A DNA stretch of 64,000 bases, taken from positions 62,001 to 126,000 of the forward strand of contig NZ_JAPDPD010000015.1 in the NCBI RefSeq assembly GCF_026283965.1, in the 5' to 3' direction. This stretch comes from Dyella subtropica (lineage in GTDB: Bacteria > Pseudomonadota > Gammaproteobacteria > Xanthomonadales > Rhodanobacteraceae). Position 1 is the first letter of the stretch. Each line of letters begins with the position of its first letter. Under the pieces are notes generated by a model. That model worked only from the letters and a program-made list of their open reading frames with translations, did not search any database and was not told the DNA's origin. Of this stretch, positions 34,301 through 49,300 are shown piece after piece. The position numbers and the translations under genes were made by a program.

Positions 34301-37300
34301 TGATCGCCCACACCCTGGAACATGAACACCACCGACGGCTTCGCATTCGGCGACAGATGACCCTGATCGCCGCCTTGCTCCAGCGCCGCGACCGCCTCGC
34401 CACGCTCGTTGCACACCACCGCCTTGCGGTATTCCAACCGCTTGCGGCCGGCCTGCAGCGTGTAGGCCACATCCGCCAGATCCTGCTCGGGGTGTTCCTG
34501 CAGATGCGCACTCAATCGTGCTGCCGCACCATCGAGCGACGCCTGCGTCTTGGCCGAAAGCAACAGCAGCCGTGCTGCGCGCGACGGACCGGACGGCTCG
34601 ATGTCCGGCGCTTCCTCCAGAATGAAGTGCACATTCGTGCCGCCCAGGCCGAGCACATTGACGCCGGCACGACGCGGCTCCGCGCCGCGCGGCCAGGCCA
34701 GCTTCTGGTCCGCCACGAAGAACGGGCTATCGGCAAAATCGATATTCGGATTGGGCGCCGTGAAGTGCAGCACCTGCGTAATCAGCTCGTGCTGCAAGGA
34801 CAGCGCCGCCTTGATCAGGCCGGTGACGCCCGAGGCTCGATCCAGATGGCCGATATTGGGCTTGATCGAGCTGAGCGCGCAGTAGCCGACGCGATCGGTG
34901 CTGCCGCGATACGCCCTGGTCAGCGCCGCCACCTCGATCGGGTCGCCCAGTTCGGTGGCCGTGCCGTGCGTCTCCACGAAACCGATGCTGCCGGCGTCGA
35001 CACCCGCCACCGCCAGGGCCTCGGCGATGGCGATGGACTGGCCCTCCACGCTCGGTGCGGTGTAGCCCACCTTGAACGAGCCGTCGTTGTTGATCGCCGA
35101 ACCCTTGACCACCGCGTAGATGTGGTCGCTATCGGCCAGCGCATCTTCCAGGCGCTTGAATACCACCACACCAACGCCATCACCGATCACCGCGCCTTTC
35201 GAATGAATATCAAAAGTACGGGTATGCCCATCGGGCGAGTCGATGCTGCCCTCTTCAAACATGTACCCGACCTTGCCGCTGATGGCGATGTTCACGCCGC
35301 CGGCCATGGCGATATCGCACTCGCCGTGCAACAGGCTCCTGCACGCGGTATGCATGGCCACGCCCGAGGTCGAGCAGAAAGTCTGCACCGACATCGCGGG
35401 GCCGCGCAGGTTGAGCTTGTACGCCACCCGGGTTGCCAAGGCGTCATTGCTGTTGCCGACGCCAATCTGCAGCCCGGCGACGGGCGATTCCATCAAATCC
35501 GGGCGGGACAGCAGGTTGTGGATATAGGCGCTGTTATTCGATCCGGCGAAGATGCCGATCATGCCGGCGTAGCGCTCCGGATCGCAGGCGGCATCCTCGA
35601 GCGCCTCCCAGGCGCATTCGAGGAACTGCCGATGCTGCGGGTCGATAAGCTCCGCCTCGCGCGGCGCATAGCCGAACAGCGGCCCGTCGAACAGATCAAA
35701 ACCTTCGACGTCGTAACCCGCGCGTACATAGTTCGGATGGCGCAGCTTGGCCGGACTGACGCCGGCTTCGCGCAATTCGGCCTCCGTGTAGAACGTCACC
35801 GACTCCACACCCGCGCTCAGGTTCTTCCACAACTGCTGCGGCGTCCGCGCACCGGGGAAGCGACCGGACATGCCGATCAAAGCGATATCGTTCGAACTGC
35901 GCCCCAGCCTGACTTTTCCGCGACGCTCGGCGAGCAACCGGCTCTCGCCCTCCTGCGCTGCGCCCGCTTCCTGCGCGGGCGACAGCAAACGCACCAGGGC
36001 ATCGATCGTCGGTGCTTCATACAGCACCACCTGGGTCAGTTCGACGTCGAGCTCCTTGCGCAGCTCGGCGACGACCTGCAGCCCCACCAGCGAATTGCCG
36101 CCGAGATCGAAGAAGTTGTCCTTGGTGCCGATCTCGTCGATGCCCAGCGCGCGCTGCCAGATCGCGGCAACCTTGCGCTCCAGCTCATTGCTGGCCGCGA
36201 CGAACTGGCTGGACAAGGCGGGCCGCGGATAAGCGGTCTGGCGACGGCCGCGCGTCTGCTTGAGCGCGTTCGAGATGTTGGTGACCGAGCAGCTGTTGCT
36301 GCCGCCGATCATCGCCACTGCGTCCTCGGGCAGCAGGATCATCTGCGGCACGTCGAGCGCGAGAATGCGGCGGATACCTTCCATGCCCTCTTCGAAGCTG
36401 ATGCCGAACTGCCGGCGATGCTGTTTGAGCGCCTCCTGCATTTCCGGCTGATAACCCTTCAGGCCATCGCTCCACGCGTCCCACTGCCATTCGCCGAAGT
36501 TGATCGCCACCGTCACGCCGTGCCTGGCGTGATGACGCTGCGCGAACGCGTCCATGAACGCATTGGCCGCGCAGTAATCGATCTGCCCGGGGCCGCCGCC
36601 GGTGATCGACGCGATCGTCGAAACCAGCACCATGAAATCCAGATCCACGCCGGAAAGCGCGCGATCGAGCGCCAGCGTGCCCTGGATCTTCGGCGCAATC
36701 ACCTCCGCCACGGCTTGCGCGGTCTTGAGCTGGGTCAGGCCCTGGCCGGGCAGGCCTGCCGCGTGGAACACGCCGTTGATCGTCCCGAACCGCGCGAGCG
36801 CCTCGCGCACGGCGTCATCCATCTGTGCCGGATCGGCCACGTCCGCGGTGATGATCAACACCTGCGCGCCGGCTTCGATCAGGCCATGGATCTTGCGTAC
36901 TCGCTCGGTCACTCGATCGTCCTGGCCCGCAGCCAGGATCCCCGCCCACTCCTCGCGCGGCGGCAAGCCAGTACGCCCAACGAGTACGAGCTTCGCGTTC
37001 CGGGTCCGGTACACATGCTCGGCAAAGGCGAAGCCGATGCCGCCCAGGCCACCGGTAACGAAATAGACGCCGCCTTCGCGCAGGCGTGGCACCTCTTCCT
37101 GCGGCGCCTCGATCCGCATTGGCGCGACGAACGGAACCCAGCGCTGACCGTCGCGGAACGCGCTGAACTGGTCTTCGCCGCCGGACAGGATTTCCGCGGC
37201 CAGGCGCGTGCCCAACTTAGCCGCGCCCAAGGCCTCTTCGCTGGACGAGAACAGGTCGATGCTGCGGCAGGCGACCGTCGCGAATTCCTGGCGGATCACC

Positions 37301-40300
37301 TTGCACGGCCCACGCAGCGTGGCCTTGGCCGGATGGATCGTCTCCGTGCCAAGCACCGGCTCCAGGTCGCTGGCGACGATGCACAGCTCCACCGGCGTAT
37401 CGCTCAGCCGCTCGCCGATGGCCTGGGCGAGGTGGAACAGGCTGTAGAAGCCTGTTTCCATCTGCTCGTGCAAATGGCTCGACATATCCTCGTGCCAATG
37501 CTCGGCCGCCCACAGGTGCACGATGCGGCTGGGCGTGAGCCCGCGGCGCTTGAGCTCCTTCAGCACCGCGACATAGTCCTCCTTCCTGGCGGCGCGCAAC
37601 GCGACGGAACCATCCTGTGCGACCGCGAAGTCCTCGCCGCGCCGCACCAGCACCGTCTCGATGCCTAGCGGCTTCACCGCCGCGGCAAGCGCGTCGCCGA
37701 TGCCGTCCGCATCCGCGAAGATCAGCCAGCACGCACCCGCTGCGGGCGCTTTCAATGCCCCATCGACGGTCCCGGCGATCTTCCACGACGGCAGATAGAA
37801 TGAATCGGCCAGCGGCGATTTCTCCGCCTGCGTCATCAAGCGGCTCGCCAGGGAAACGTCCGGTATGTCGGCGTCCATCCAGTAGCGCTGCCGGTCGAAG
37901 GCATAGCTGGGCAGCGGAATGCGTCGGCGGCGCTCGCCGGCATGATAGGCGTCCCAATCGGGCGCCACGCCGGCAATCCACAGCTTTGCGAGCGCCGCTG
38001 TCAGCACGGCCTGGTCCTGCTCGGACAGATAGGCCATGCGCATGGTCGAGACGATCGTCGGTGCCGCGCGGCCCAGGCTGTGCTGCTTGACCAGCGAGGT
38101 CAGGCTCTGTCCCGGCCCCACTTCGACCATCGCCCAATCGCCCTTGGCGACCAGGCTGTCGAGGCAGTCGGCGAAGCGCGCCGTCCGGCACATATGCCTG
38201 ACCCAATATTCGCGGTCAGTCGCATCGGCCTCGGTGAGCCAGCCGCCGGTGACGTTCGACAGGCAGCGCATACGCGGCGCGTGCAGCTCCACCGTGGACA
38301 GCAGCTGCCGCAGCGCATCCGCGGCGCCCTCCATCATCGGCGAGTGGAACGCATGCGTCGTCTGCAGCCGCCGGCTGACGACTTCTCTCGATGCCAGCAC
38401 CGCCTCGAAAGACGCGATCGCCGCTTCCGGCCCGGACACCACGGTGAGCTTCGGCCCGTTGCCGATGCCGATGGCGAGCTCCGCAGGCAGCAGCGGCTTC
38501 AGCTCCGCTTCCGGCAGCGGCACCGCCAGCATGGCGCCGCCCGGCAGGTCCGCGATGATCCGCGCGCGACCGGCCACCAGCCGCAACGCATCCGGCAGCG
38601 ACACGATGCCAGCGATCGCCGCCGCGGCGAACTCGCCCACGCTGTAACCCAGCAAGGCCTCTGGCACGATGCCCCAGCTCATCAGCAAACGGGCCAGGCA
38701 GTATTCGACGACGAACATGCACGGCTGCGCGTATTGCGTCTGGTTGAGGCGCAGGGATGCTTCGTCCTGTGGCGCCTCGCCGCGCAGGAACTGCTTCGCC
38801 TTCTCTGGAGTCTTTGCGCCCTCGGCAAACAGCACCGGCCGCAGATCCAGGCCCAGCTCCGTTTCCAGCAGCTCGAAACAGGTGTCCATCTCCTGGCGGA
38901 ACACCGCTTCGGTCTCATACAAGCCGGCGGCCATGCCGACGTACTGCTCGCCCGCACCGGGGAACAGGAACGCCACCGGCCGCTTACCGGCGGTGCCGAC
39001 GCTGCGGAAGCAACGGTCCGACGGCTGGTCGCGAAGTGCGCGGATCAATTCCTCGCGGTCGCGACCCACCACCGCCAGGCGCTCGCCAAATTCACGGCGC
39101 CCATGGTGCAGCGTGAATGCCGCGTCAGCGATGTGGATGCCGGCATCGGCGTTCAGGGCATCGGCCAGGTTCTCGCGCATGGTCTCGAGCGATCCGGTGG
39201 TCTTCGCCGACAAGGTCAGGAAGTTCCAGGCCTTGCCATCTGTCGACGGCGCCGGTGCCGGACTCTGCTCAAGAATGATATGGGCGTTGGTACCGCCGAC
39301 ACCGAGCACGGTTACACCCGCACGCCACGGCGATACAGAAGCCGGAAGCTGCTGGCACTGATTGCTCACCACGAAGGGACTGTTGGCCAGGTCGATCTTG
39401 GGATTGGGTCGCTCGAAATGCAGGGTCGGCGGCACCACGCCGGTCTTCAGCACATGAGTCGCTTTGATCACACCGATCACGCCCGCGGCGCGGTCGGTGT
39501 GGCCGATATTGGGCTTGATCGAACCCAGCGCGCAGTAACCCACCTTATCGGTGCTTTCGCGATACGCCTTGGTCAGCGCCGCCACTTCGATCGGGTCGCC
39601 CAGCTCGGTCGCCGTGCCATGGGCTTCGACATAGTGGATATCACCCGCACTCAGCCCCGCGTTGTCGAGCGCCATCGAAACCACTTCGGACTGCTGCTCG
39701 ACGCTGGGTGCCGTGTATCCGGCCTTGAGCGAACCGTCATTGTTGACGGCCGAACCCTTGATCACGGCATGGATGGTGTCGCCATCCTCAAGCGCGGCTT
39801 CCAGCGGCTTCAGCAGCACCATGCCGACGCCGTCGGAGAACACGGTGCCCTGCGCCCGCGCATCGAAGGTCCGCGTATGGCCGTCGGGAGAGGCCTGGTC
39901 TCCCGGCTCGTACAGGTAGCCGCGCCGGCCCGGAACGAAGAACGAAACCGCACCCGCCAGCGCCATATCGGACTCGCCGGTACGCAAGCTCTGGCAGGCG
40001 AGATGGATCGCCACGCCGGACGTGGAGCAATAAGTGCCGACGGAAAGGCTCGGCCCCTTGAGGTGCAGCTTGTAGGAAATGCGGGTGGCCAGCGAATCCT
40101 GGGTATTGGCCAGGTGCGTATCCGATGGCTCGAGTTCCGACCACAGTTCGCGGTCGGAATGCAGGATCATCTGATAGTCGCTGGGCCTTGCGCCCGCGAA
40201 GATGCCGATCTGCCCGTCGTACCGGAAGGAGTCGTAGCCGGCATGCTCCAGGGTCTGCCAGGCCGTCTCCAGCATCAGGCGATGCTGGGGGTCCATCAAT

Positions 40301-43300
40301 TCGGCTTCGCGCGGGCTGATGCCGAAGATGCCCGGATCGAACAGATCGATATCCGCAACGATGCCGCGGGCTTTGACGTAGTTGGGGTTGCGAACCAGGG
40401 CGGGATCGATCCCCGATGCGTACAGTTCGTCGTCGCTGAACTGGGTCATCGACTCGACCCCGTTCAGCGCGTTCTCCCACAGCGCGGCAAAGTTCGAGGC
40501 GCCCGGGCCGCGGGCGGCCATGCCGATGATGGCGATATCGGCATACATGGCCTCCCGCCTCGTGCGCGGCTTGCGCTTCGGCGCCACCTGCACGGCGGCC
40601 GCCGCCTGTGGCCCCCCGATGGCCAGCATGTGCTTGCTGACCGTGCTGACGCTGGGCGCTTCGAACATAAGAATCGGCGAGAGCTGCACACCGAACTCGT
40701 GCTGCAGGGCCGCGATGATCTGCAGAGAGATCAGCGAGTTTCCGCCCAGCTCGAAGAAGTTGTCTTCGAGCCCGACCTGCTCGATGCCCAGCACATCCTG
40801 GAAGACTCGCGCGACGCGCTTCTCGATCTCGTTGCTGGCCGCGACATAGGCGGCACTGACCGCCGGGCGCGCGTAATAGGACAGCTTCCGCTCCACCTTC
40901 GCCCCGGCAAGAGGCGAAGCCTTGCGATAGACCCACTGGTCGAGACGCGTGCGCAGATCGGCCGTCGAATTGATCAGGCGGCTGGCCTGCGTCGAGCCGA
41001 GCACGCGCCTTACGGCTTCCGCGCCCTCGTCGGGCCACATCAGGAATGCTTCCAGCGTGGTGCCCTTGTGATCCTGCACGCCTTCCGCGCGAGCCCAGGT
41101 GTCCCAGTTCACCGCGACCCACCGCGTGCCGCCCGCATCGTGGCGGGATAGCGCGACGTTGTCCTCGAACGCATTCGCCGCCGCATAGGCCGACAGCGTA
41201 AGGCCGCCCAGCACGGCCGAGAGCGAGGAGAACAGCAGGCAGAAGTCCGCCTGGCGCTTGTCCAGAAGGCGTGCAAGCACCGAGGTTCCATGCACCTTTG
41301 GCGCGTACTGGCCATCGATCTGCGACTTGCTGGCGGTGGCGATGATGCTGTGCGATTCGCTGGTGATCAGGCCCGCGGCGTGGAACACGCCATGCACTTG
41401 ACCATGACGCTGTTCGATCGAGGCGAATACCTCCTCCATCCTCGCTTCGTCGGCGATATTCGCGGCAAGCACCACCACTTCGCCGCCCGCGGCTTCCATG
41501 TCGAGCAGCTTGGCGATCTGCCCGCTGACCGGATCCTCGCTGCCATGCTCGGAGAGCCAGCTCTCCCATTGCTCCCGCTCGGGGAACGCCCGGCGCGAGA
41601 GCAGCGCGATCTTCGCCTGGTAGTGCTGGGCAAGCATCCCGGCGATCGTCAGGCCCACGTTGCCGAGACCGCCGGTGATGACGTAGACACCACCCTGGCG
41701 CAGCACGTCGCTATCTACTGCGACCTCGCCCAACGGCCTGGACTCGTAGCCCTGCACCAGTCGCGTGTCGCCACGATAGGCAACCGCCACATCCGTCGCC
41801 GCCGAGGCAATCTCCGCCAGTAGACGCTTCGCGACGCCTGCCCCGGCAGCATCGATATCGATGCTACGCACGGTGACGTTCTGATACTCCTGCGGAATGG
41901 TGCGGATCGCACCGATCAGCGTGCCCTTGGCGGCACTCACCTTATCGTCCGGCCGCGCCGCATAGAGCCCGTTCGAGACGACATCGAGTTGAACTGGCGC
42001 GAGGACGCGACTCTCCCCAAGAGCCTGCATCAGGCTCAACAGGCTCAGATAGCCCTTGGCTTGCAAGGCATCGAAATCCCGCTCATCCGTCAGATTACCG
42101 AGATGAACGATGTGGTTCGGGACGATGCCTGCTTGCTGCATTTCCCTGATCACCCGCTTCAACTGCGCGGGGTCGGCGGGATCGATCCGGTAATGATCGG
42201 GGCGCTCCAGCGCGAAAACCCCGTCCGGGCTGCCCGCAATCGTCACCACCCGCTTCGCCGTAGCCCGCAGTTTCGCGGTCAGCGCCTGGCCGGCCGGATG
42301 GTCGTCGAACAGCACGAGCCAGGTCGCGTCCGCCGACGCCTTCGCAGGGCCGGGCGCCGCCTCGCTCCACGTCTCCGCGTAGAACCATTGCCCGATATCC
42401 GTAATTCTGCCGCCGCTCGCGTTCTCGACAGCCGGGTTTTGCTTGCCTGATTCGATCCAGTAGCGCTGGCGGTCGAAGGCGTAGGTCGGCAGCGGAACCT
42501 TGAGGCGGCGTTCTTTTCGATAGAACGACGTCCAGTCCGCTTCGATGCCGGCCAGCCACAGGCGGCCCACGGCGCTCAGCAGATAGGCGTCGTCGCGTTG
42601 TTCCTGGAATGGCGCGCGCAGTGTCGGGATCACCGCCATACCGCGCTCATACGCCGGGTGCTGTTTGACGAACGAGCCCAGGCTCTGCCCGGCGCCAAGC
42701 TCCACCAGCACCCGACCCTTGTCCTCGCTCAACAACACACCGATGCCGTCGGCAAAGCGCACGGTGCCGCACATATGCGACACCCAGTAATCCGCCGACG
42801 CTGCTTCCTGCTCGCCGATCCAGGTGCCCGTCATGTTCGAGATGTACGGAATGGCGGGCGCTGCGAACGTCACCTCCGACAGCAGCTCGCGCAGCCCCTC
42901 CGCCGCACCCGCCAGCATCGGCGAATGGAACGCGTGCGTGGTCTGCAGGCGGCGACTCGCGATCGACTTCGCAGCGAGGATCGCTTCGAATGAAGCAATC
43001 GCTTCCTCTGCGCCGGACACCACCGTCGTCTTCGGGCCATTGCAGATGGCGATCGATACGCCCTCCGGCAGCAACGCAGCGACATCCGCTTCGGCCATCG
43101 GCACCGCCAGCATGGCACCGCCTGGCAGCTGTTCAATCAACTTCGCGCGTAACGCCACCAAGCGCAGCGCTTCTTCCAGCTCGACGCTTCCCGCCACTGC
43201 CGCGGCCACGAACTCGCCGATGCTGTAACCGATCATCGCTTGCGGCTGGATGCCCCAACTCATCAGCAACTGCGCCAGGCTGTACTCGATAACGAATACC

Positions 43301-46300
43301 GCCGGTTGCGCCAGCCAGGTTTCCTGCAGGCGCCCCTCAGGACGCTGTTCGCCGCGCTTGAGCAGCGCCTTCAAATCCATCGATGCACGCGACTCGCCCG
43401 ACAAGGCGCCCGGCGTAAACAGCACTTCGCGCAGGTCCAGACCGATCACCGGCTCAAGCACCGCGCAGCAATGATCGACCAGCTCGCTGAACGTCGCTTC
43501 CGTTCGGTACAGATCCGCCGCCATGTCCGGATAGTGATCGCCCACACCGGGGAACATGAACACCACCGACGGCTTCGCATTCGGCGACAGATGACCTTGA
43601 TCGCCGCCCTGCTCCAAGGTGGCGATCGCCTCGCCTCGTTCATTGCACACCACCGCCTTGCGGTACTCCAACCGCTTGCGGCCGACTTGCAGCGTATAGG
43701 CCACGTCCGCGAGGCTCTGGTCGGGATGTTCCTGCAGATGCGCACCCAATCGTGCCGCAGCACCATCGAGCGACGCCTGCGTCTTGGCCGAGAGCAACAG
43801 CAACTGCGCTGCACGCGACGGACCCGACGGCTCGATCTCCGGCGCCTCTTCCAGAATGAAGTGCACATTCGTGCCGCCCAGGCCGAGCACATTGACGCCG
43901 GCACGACGCGGCTCCGCCCCACGCGGCCACGCAAGATCACGATCCGCCACAAAGAACGGACTGCTGGCGAAATCGATATTCGGATTCGGCGCCTTGAAAT
44001 GCAGCACCGGCGTGATCCGCTCGTGCTGCAGTGACAGCGCCGCCTTGATCATGCCGGTGGCGCCCGCCGCACGATCGAGATGCCCGACGTTGGGCTTGAT
44101 CGAACCCAGCGCGCAGTAGCCCACCTTGTCGGTGCTCTGGCGATACGCCTTGGTCAGCGCCGCCACTTCGATCGGATCGCCCAGTTCCGTCGCGGTACCG
44201 TGCGTCTCGATAAAGCCGATGCTCTCCGCCGAAACGCCCGCTACTGCGAGAGCCTCGGCGACCACCGCAGCCTGGCCCTCGACGCTGGGCGCGGTGTAGC
44301 CGACCTTGAACGAGCCATCGTTGTTGATCGCCGAACCCTTGACCACCGCATAGATATGGTCGCCGTCGGCCAGCGCATCTTCCAGGCGCTTGAACACCAC
44401 CACGGCCACACCATCGCCTAGGACGGAACCCTTGGCGTCGACGTCGAAGGTACGGGTATGGCCGTCCGGCGGCGTGATGCCGCCTTCGGTATACATGTAA
44501 CCCGCCTTGCCCGAGATGGCGATGTTGACGCCGCCGGCCAAGGCGATGTCGGACTCCCCGAGCAACAAACTCTTGCAGGCAAAATGCATCGCCACGCCGG
44601 AGGTCGAGCAGAAGGTCTGCACCGACATGGCCGGACCGCGCAGGTTGAGCTTGTACGCCACCCGGGTCGCCAGCGCGTCGTTGTTGTTGCCGATGATGAC
44701 CTGCAGCATGTCCACGCCGGTATCCACCACATCCGGCCGTGAAAGCAGGTTCTCGGTATACGCGCTGTTGGTCGATCCGCCGAACACGCCGATCAGCCCG
44801 CGATAACTGGCGGGGTCGCACGCCGCGTTCTCCAGCGCCTCCCAGGCGCATTCGAGGAACTGGCGATGCTGCGGATCGATGAACTCGGCCTCGCGCGGCG
44901 CATAGCCGAACAGCCGCGCATCGAACAGATCGAAATCGGGGATATCGCAGCCGGCCTTGACGTAATTGGGATTCGCGAACGTCGCCGGAGCGACGCCGGC
45001 CGCGAGCAATTCCGCGTCGGTGTAGAACGTGACCGCCTCGGCGCCCTCGTTGATGTTCTTCCAGAGCTGCCGCGGGGTCATCGCACCCGGGAAGCGGCCA
45101 GCCATGCCGACCAGCGCGATATCGCGGGAGGCCGCGCCGCCCGCCCTCGCCCGTTCGCGGCGCTCGGCCAGCAGCTGGCCGGCATCCTGGCCCACGGGTT
45201 CCTCCGCCGCAGGCGACAGGTAGCGCACCAGGGCGTCGATGGTCGGCGCCTCGTACAGCACCACCTGGCGGACTTCGATATCCAGCTCTTTGCGCAGATC
45301 GGCGACCACCTGCAGGCCGACCAGCGAATTGCCGCCGAGGTCGAAGAAATTGTCCTTGGTGCCGATCTGGTCAATGCCCAGCGCACGCTGCCAGATCGCG
45401 GCGATCTTGCGCTCCAGCTCATTGCTGGCCGCGACGAACTGGCTCGACAGCTCGGGGCGCGGATAGGCGGTCGGTCGGCGGCCGCGCGTCTGCTGCACCG
45501 CGCTGGAGATATTCGAAATGACGCAGGCATTGCTACTGGCGATGACCGCGGCCGCATCTTCGGGGAACAGGATGATCTGCGGCACGTCGATGGCGAGGAT
45601 GCGGCGGATCGCCTCCATGCCTTCTTCGAAAGTAATGCCGAATTGCCGGCGATGGCTGCGCAGCGCCTCCTGCATCTCCGGTTGATAGCCCTTCAGGCCG
45701 TCGCTCCACGCGTCCCACTGCCATTCGCCGAAGTTGATCGCCACCGTCACGCCGTGCCTGGCGTGATGGCGCTGCGCGAAAGCGTCCATGAACGCATTGG
45801 CCGCGCAGTAGTCGATCTGGCCAGGGCCGCCGCCGACGATGGCGGCCACCGAAGAAACCAGGATCATGAAGTCCAGATCCACGCCGGAGAACGCGCGATC
45901 GAGTGCCAGCGTGCCCTGGATCTTCGGCGCCATCACCTGCGCAACGGCCTGTACGGTCTTGAGCTGGGTCAGGCCCTGGCCGGGCAGGCCGGCGCCATGG
46001 AATACGCCGTTGATGGTGCCGAAACGCTCGAGCGCCTGGCGCACGGCGTCATCCATTTGCGCCTGATCGGCCACATCCGCGGTGATGATCAGCACTTCCG
46101 CGCCGGCCTGGATCAGGTCGTGGATCTTGCGCACCCGCTCGGTCACGCGGTCGTCCTGGCCCGCGGCAAGCAGCGCATCCCACTCCTCGCGCGGCGGCAG
46201 GCCTGTCCGGCCTACCAGCACGAGCCTCGCGCTGCGCATCCGATAGAGATAGTCGGCAAAGGCAAGACCGATGCCGCCCAGGCCGCCGGTAATGAAATAG

Positions 46301-49300
46301 ACGCCGCCTTCCTTCAGGCGCGGCATATCGTCCGACACCGGCGCTTCGATGTGCACCGGCTCAGCCACCGGAATCCAGCGCTGCCCCTCGCGGAACGCGG
46401 TGAACTGATCCTGGCCGCTCAGCAGCTCGGCAGCCAGGCGCAATGCCAGCCGGTCCGCAGCCAGGGTCTCTTCGTCGGACGAGAACAGATCGATGCTGCG
46501 GCAGGCGATCGTCGCGAATTCCTGGCGGATGATCTTGCACGGACCGCGCAGGGTGGCCTTGGTCAGATGGAGCGACTCCGTACCCAGCACCGGCTCCAGG
46601 TCACTGGCCACGATGCACAGTTCGATCGGCGTGTCGGCCAGCCGCTCGCCGATCGCCTTGGCGAGGTGGAACAGGCTGTAGAAGCCCGCGTCCATATGCT
46701 CGGCCAGATGGCCGGAAAGATCGGCATCCCACGCTTCGGCAGCCCACAGATGCACGATGCGGCTGGGCACCACGCCGCGGCGCTTTAGCTCCTTCAACAA
46801 CGAGGCATAGTCAGCCTCCGCCGCGGCACGCAGCGAGATGGAACCGTCCTGCGCGACCGAGAAGTTCTCCCCGCGGCGCGCCAGTACCGTTTCGATGCCT
46901 AGCGGCTTCATTGCCGCGGCAAGCGCGTCGCCTATGCCGTCCGCATCCGCGAAGATCAGCCAGCAGGTGCCGGTCGCAGGCGCGGGGGCTTTCAAGGCTC
47001 CGTCAACGGTGCCGGCGATCTTCCATGAAGGCACGTAGAAAGAGTCTTCGAGCGGCAGTTTTTCCGCGTGCTCCATCAAGCGGGTGATCAGGGAGACTTC
47101 GCCGGTGTCGATCTCCGCGTTGGCGTCGATAGCCGGTTCGATCCAATAGCGCTGCTTTTCGAACGCGTACGTCGGCAAGGAGACCTTGAGGCGGCGCTCT
47201 TCCCGATAGAACGACGTCCAGTCCGCTTCGATGCCGGCCAGCCATAGGCGGCCCACGGCGCTCAGCAGGTAGGCGTCGTCGCGTTGTTCCTGGAATGGCG
47301 CGCGCAGTGTCGGGATCACCGCCATGCCGCGCTCATACGCCGGGTGCTGTTTGACGAACGAGCCCAGGCTTTGACCGGCGCCAAGCTCCACCAGCACCCG
47401 ACCCTTGTCCTCGCTCAACAGTGCGCCGATGCCGTCGGCAAAGCGCACGGTGCCGCACATATGCGACACCCAGTAATCGGCCGACGCGGCTTCCTGCGCA
47501 CCGATCCAGGTGCCCGTCAAGTTAGAGATGTACGGAATGGCGGGCGCTGCGAACGTCACGTTCGACAGCAACGCGCGCAACCCTTCCGCCGCACCCGCCA
47601 GCATCGGCGAATGGAAGGCATGCGTGGTCTGCAGGCGGCGGCTCACGATCGACTTGGCAGCGAGGATCGCTTCGAACGAGGCGATCGCATCTTCCGCACC
47701 CGACACCACCGTCGTCTTCGGGCCATTGCAGATGGCGATCGACACGCCCTCCGGCAGCAGCGTGGATGCATCGATCTCAGACAGCGGTACTGCCAGCATC
47801 GCCCCGCCCGCCAGCGCTTCTATCAGCTTCGCGCGCAACGCCACCAGGCGCAGCGCGTCTTCCAGCTCGACGCTTCCCGCCACTGCCGCGGCCACGAACT
47901 CACCGATGCTGTAACCGATCATCGCTTGCGGCTGGATGCCCCAACTCATCAGCAACTGCGCCAGGCTGTACTCGATAACGAATACCGCCGGTTGCGCGAG
48001 CCAGGTCTCCTGCAGGCGCCCCTCAGGACGCTGCTCACCGCGCTTGAGCAGCGCCTTCAAATCCATCGACGCACGCGGCTCGCCTGACAGACCGCCCGGC
48101 GTAAACAGCACCTCGCGCAGGTCCAGACCGATCACCGGCTCAAGCACTTCGCAGCAACGATCGACCAGTTCGCGGAACACGATCTCGGTCCGATACAGAT
48201 CCGCGGCCATATCCGGATAGTGATCGCCCACACCCGGGAACATGAACACCACTGACGGCGTGCCATTCGACGACAGGTGACCCTGATCGCCGCCCTGCTC
48301 CAGGTTTGCGATCGCCTCGCCTCGTTCATTGCACACCACCGCCTTGCGGTACTCCAACCGCTTGCGGCCGACTTGCAGCGTATAGGCCACGTCCGCGAGG
48401 CTCTGGTCGGGATGTTCCTGCAGATGCGCACCCAATCGTGCCGCAGCACCATCGAGCGACGCCTGCGTCTTGGCCGAGAGCAACAGCAACTGCGCTGCAC
48501 GCGACGGGCCCGACGGCTCGATCTCCGGCGCCTCTTCCAGAATGAAGTGCACATTCGTGCCGCCCACGCCTAGCACGTTGACGCCAGCGCGACGTGGCGC
48601 CGACCCACGCGGCCAGGACTTCGCTTCAGCCGCCACGAAGAACGGACTGCTGGCAAAGTCGATGCTCGGATTCGGCGCCTTGAAATGCAGCACCGGCGTG
48701 ATCCGCTCGTGCTGCAGCGACAGCACCGCCTTGATCATGCCGGCGACGCCGGCCGCGCGATCCAGATGGCCGATATTGGTCTTGACCGAACCCAGTGCGC
48801 AGAAACCCACCTTGTCGGTGCTCTGGCGATACGCCTTGGTCAGCGCCGCCACTTCGATCGGATCGCCCAGCTCCGTCGCGGTGCCGTGCGTTTCGATAAA
48901 GCTGATGCTGTCCGCCGCGACGCCCGCCACCGCCAAGGCCTCGGCAACCACCGCGGCCTGGCCTTCGATGCTGGGAGCGGTGTAGCCGACCTTGAGCGAG
49001 CCGTCGTTGTTGAGGGCCGAGCCCTTCACCACCGCGTAAATATGGTCGCCATCGGCCAGCGCATCTTCCAGGCGCTTGAACACCACCACCGCCACGCCAT
49101 CGCCGATGACCGAGCCCTTGGCATCGGCATCGAAGGTACGGGTATGGCCGTCGGGCGAATCGATTCCGCCCTGCTCGTAGAGGTAGCCGGCCTTGCCCGA
49201 GATGGCGATATTGACGCCACCCGCCAGCGCGATATCGCATTCGCCGTACTGCAGGCTCTTGCAAGCCGCATGCATGGCCGTGCCCGAGGTCGAGCAGAAG

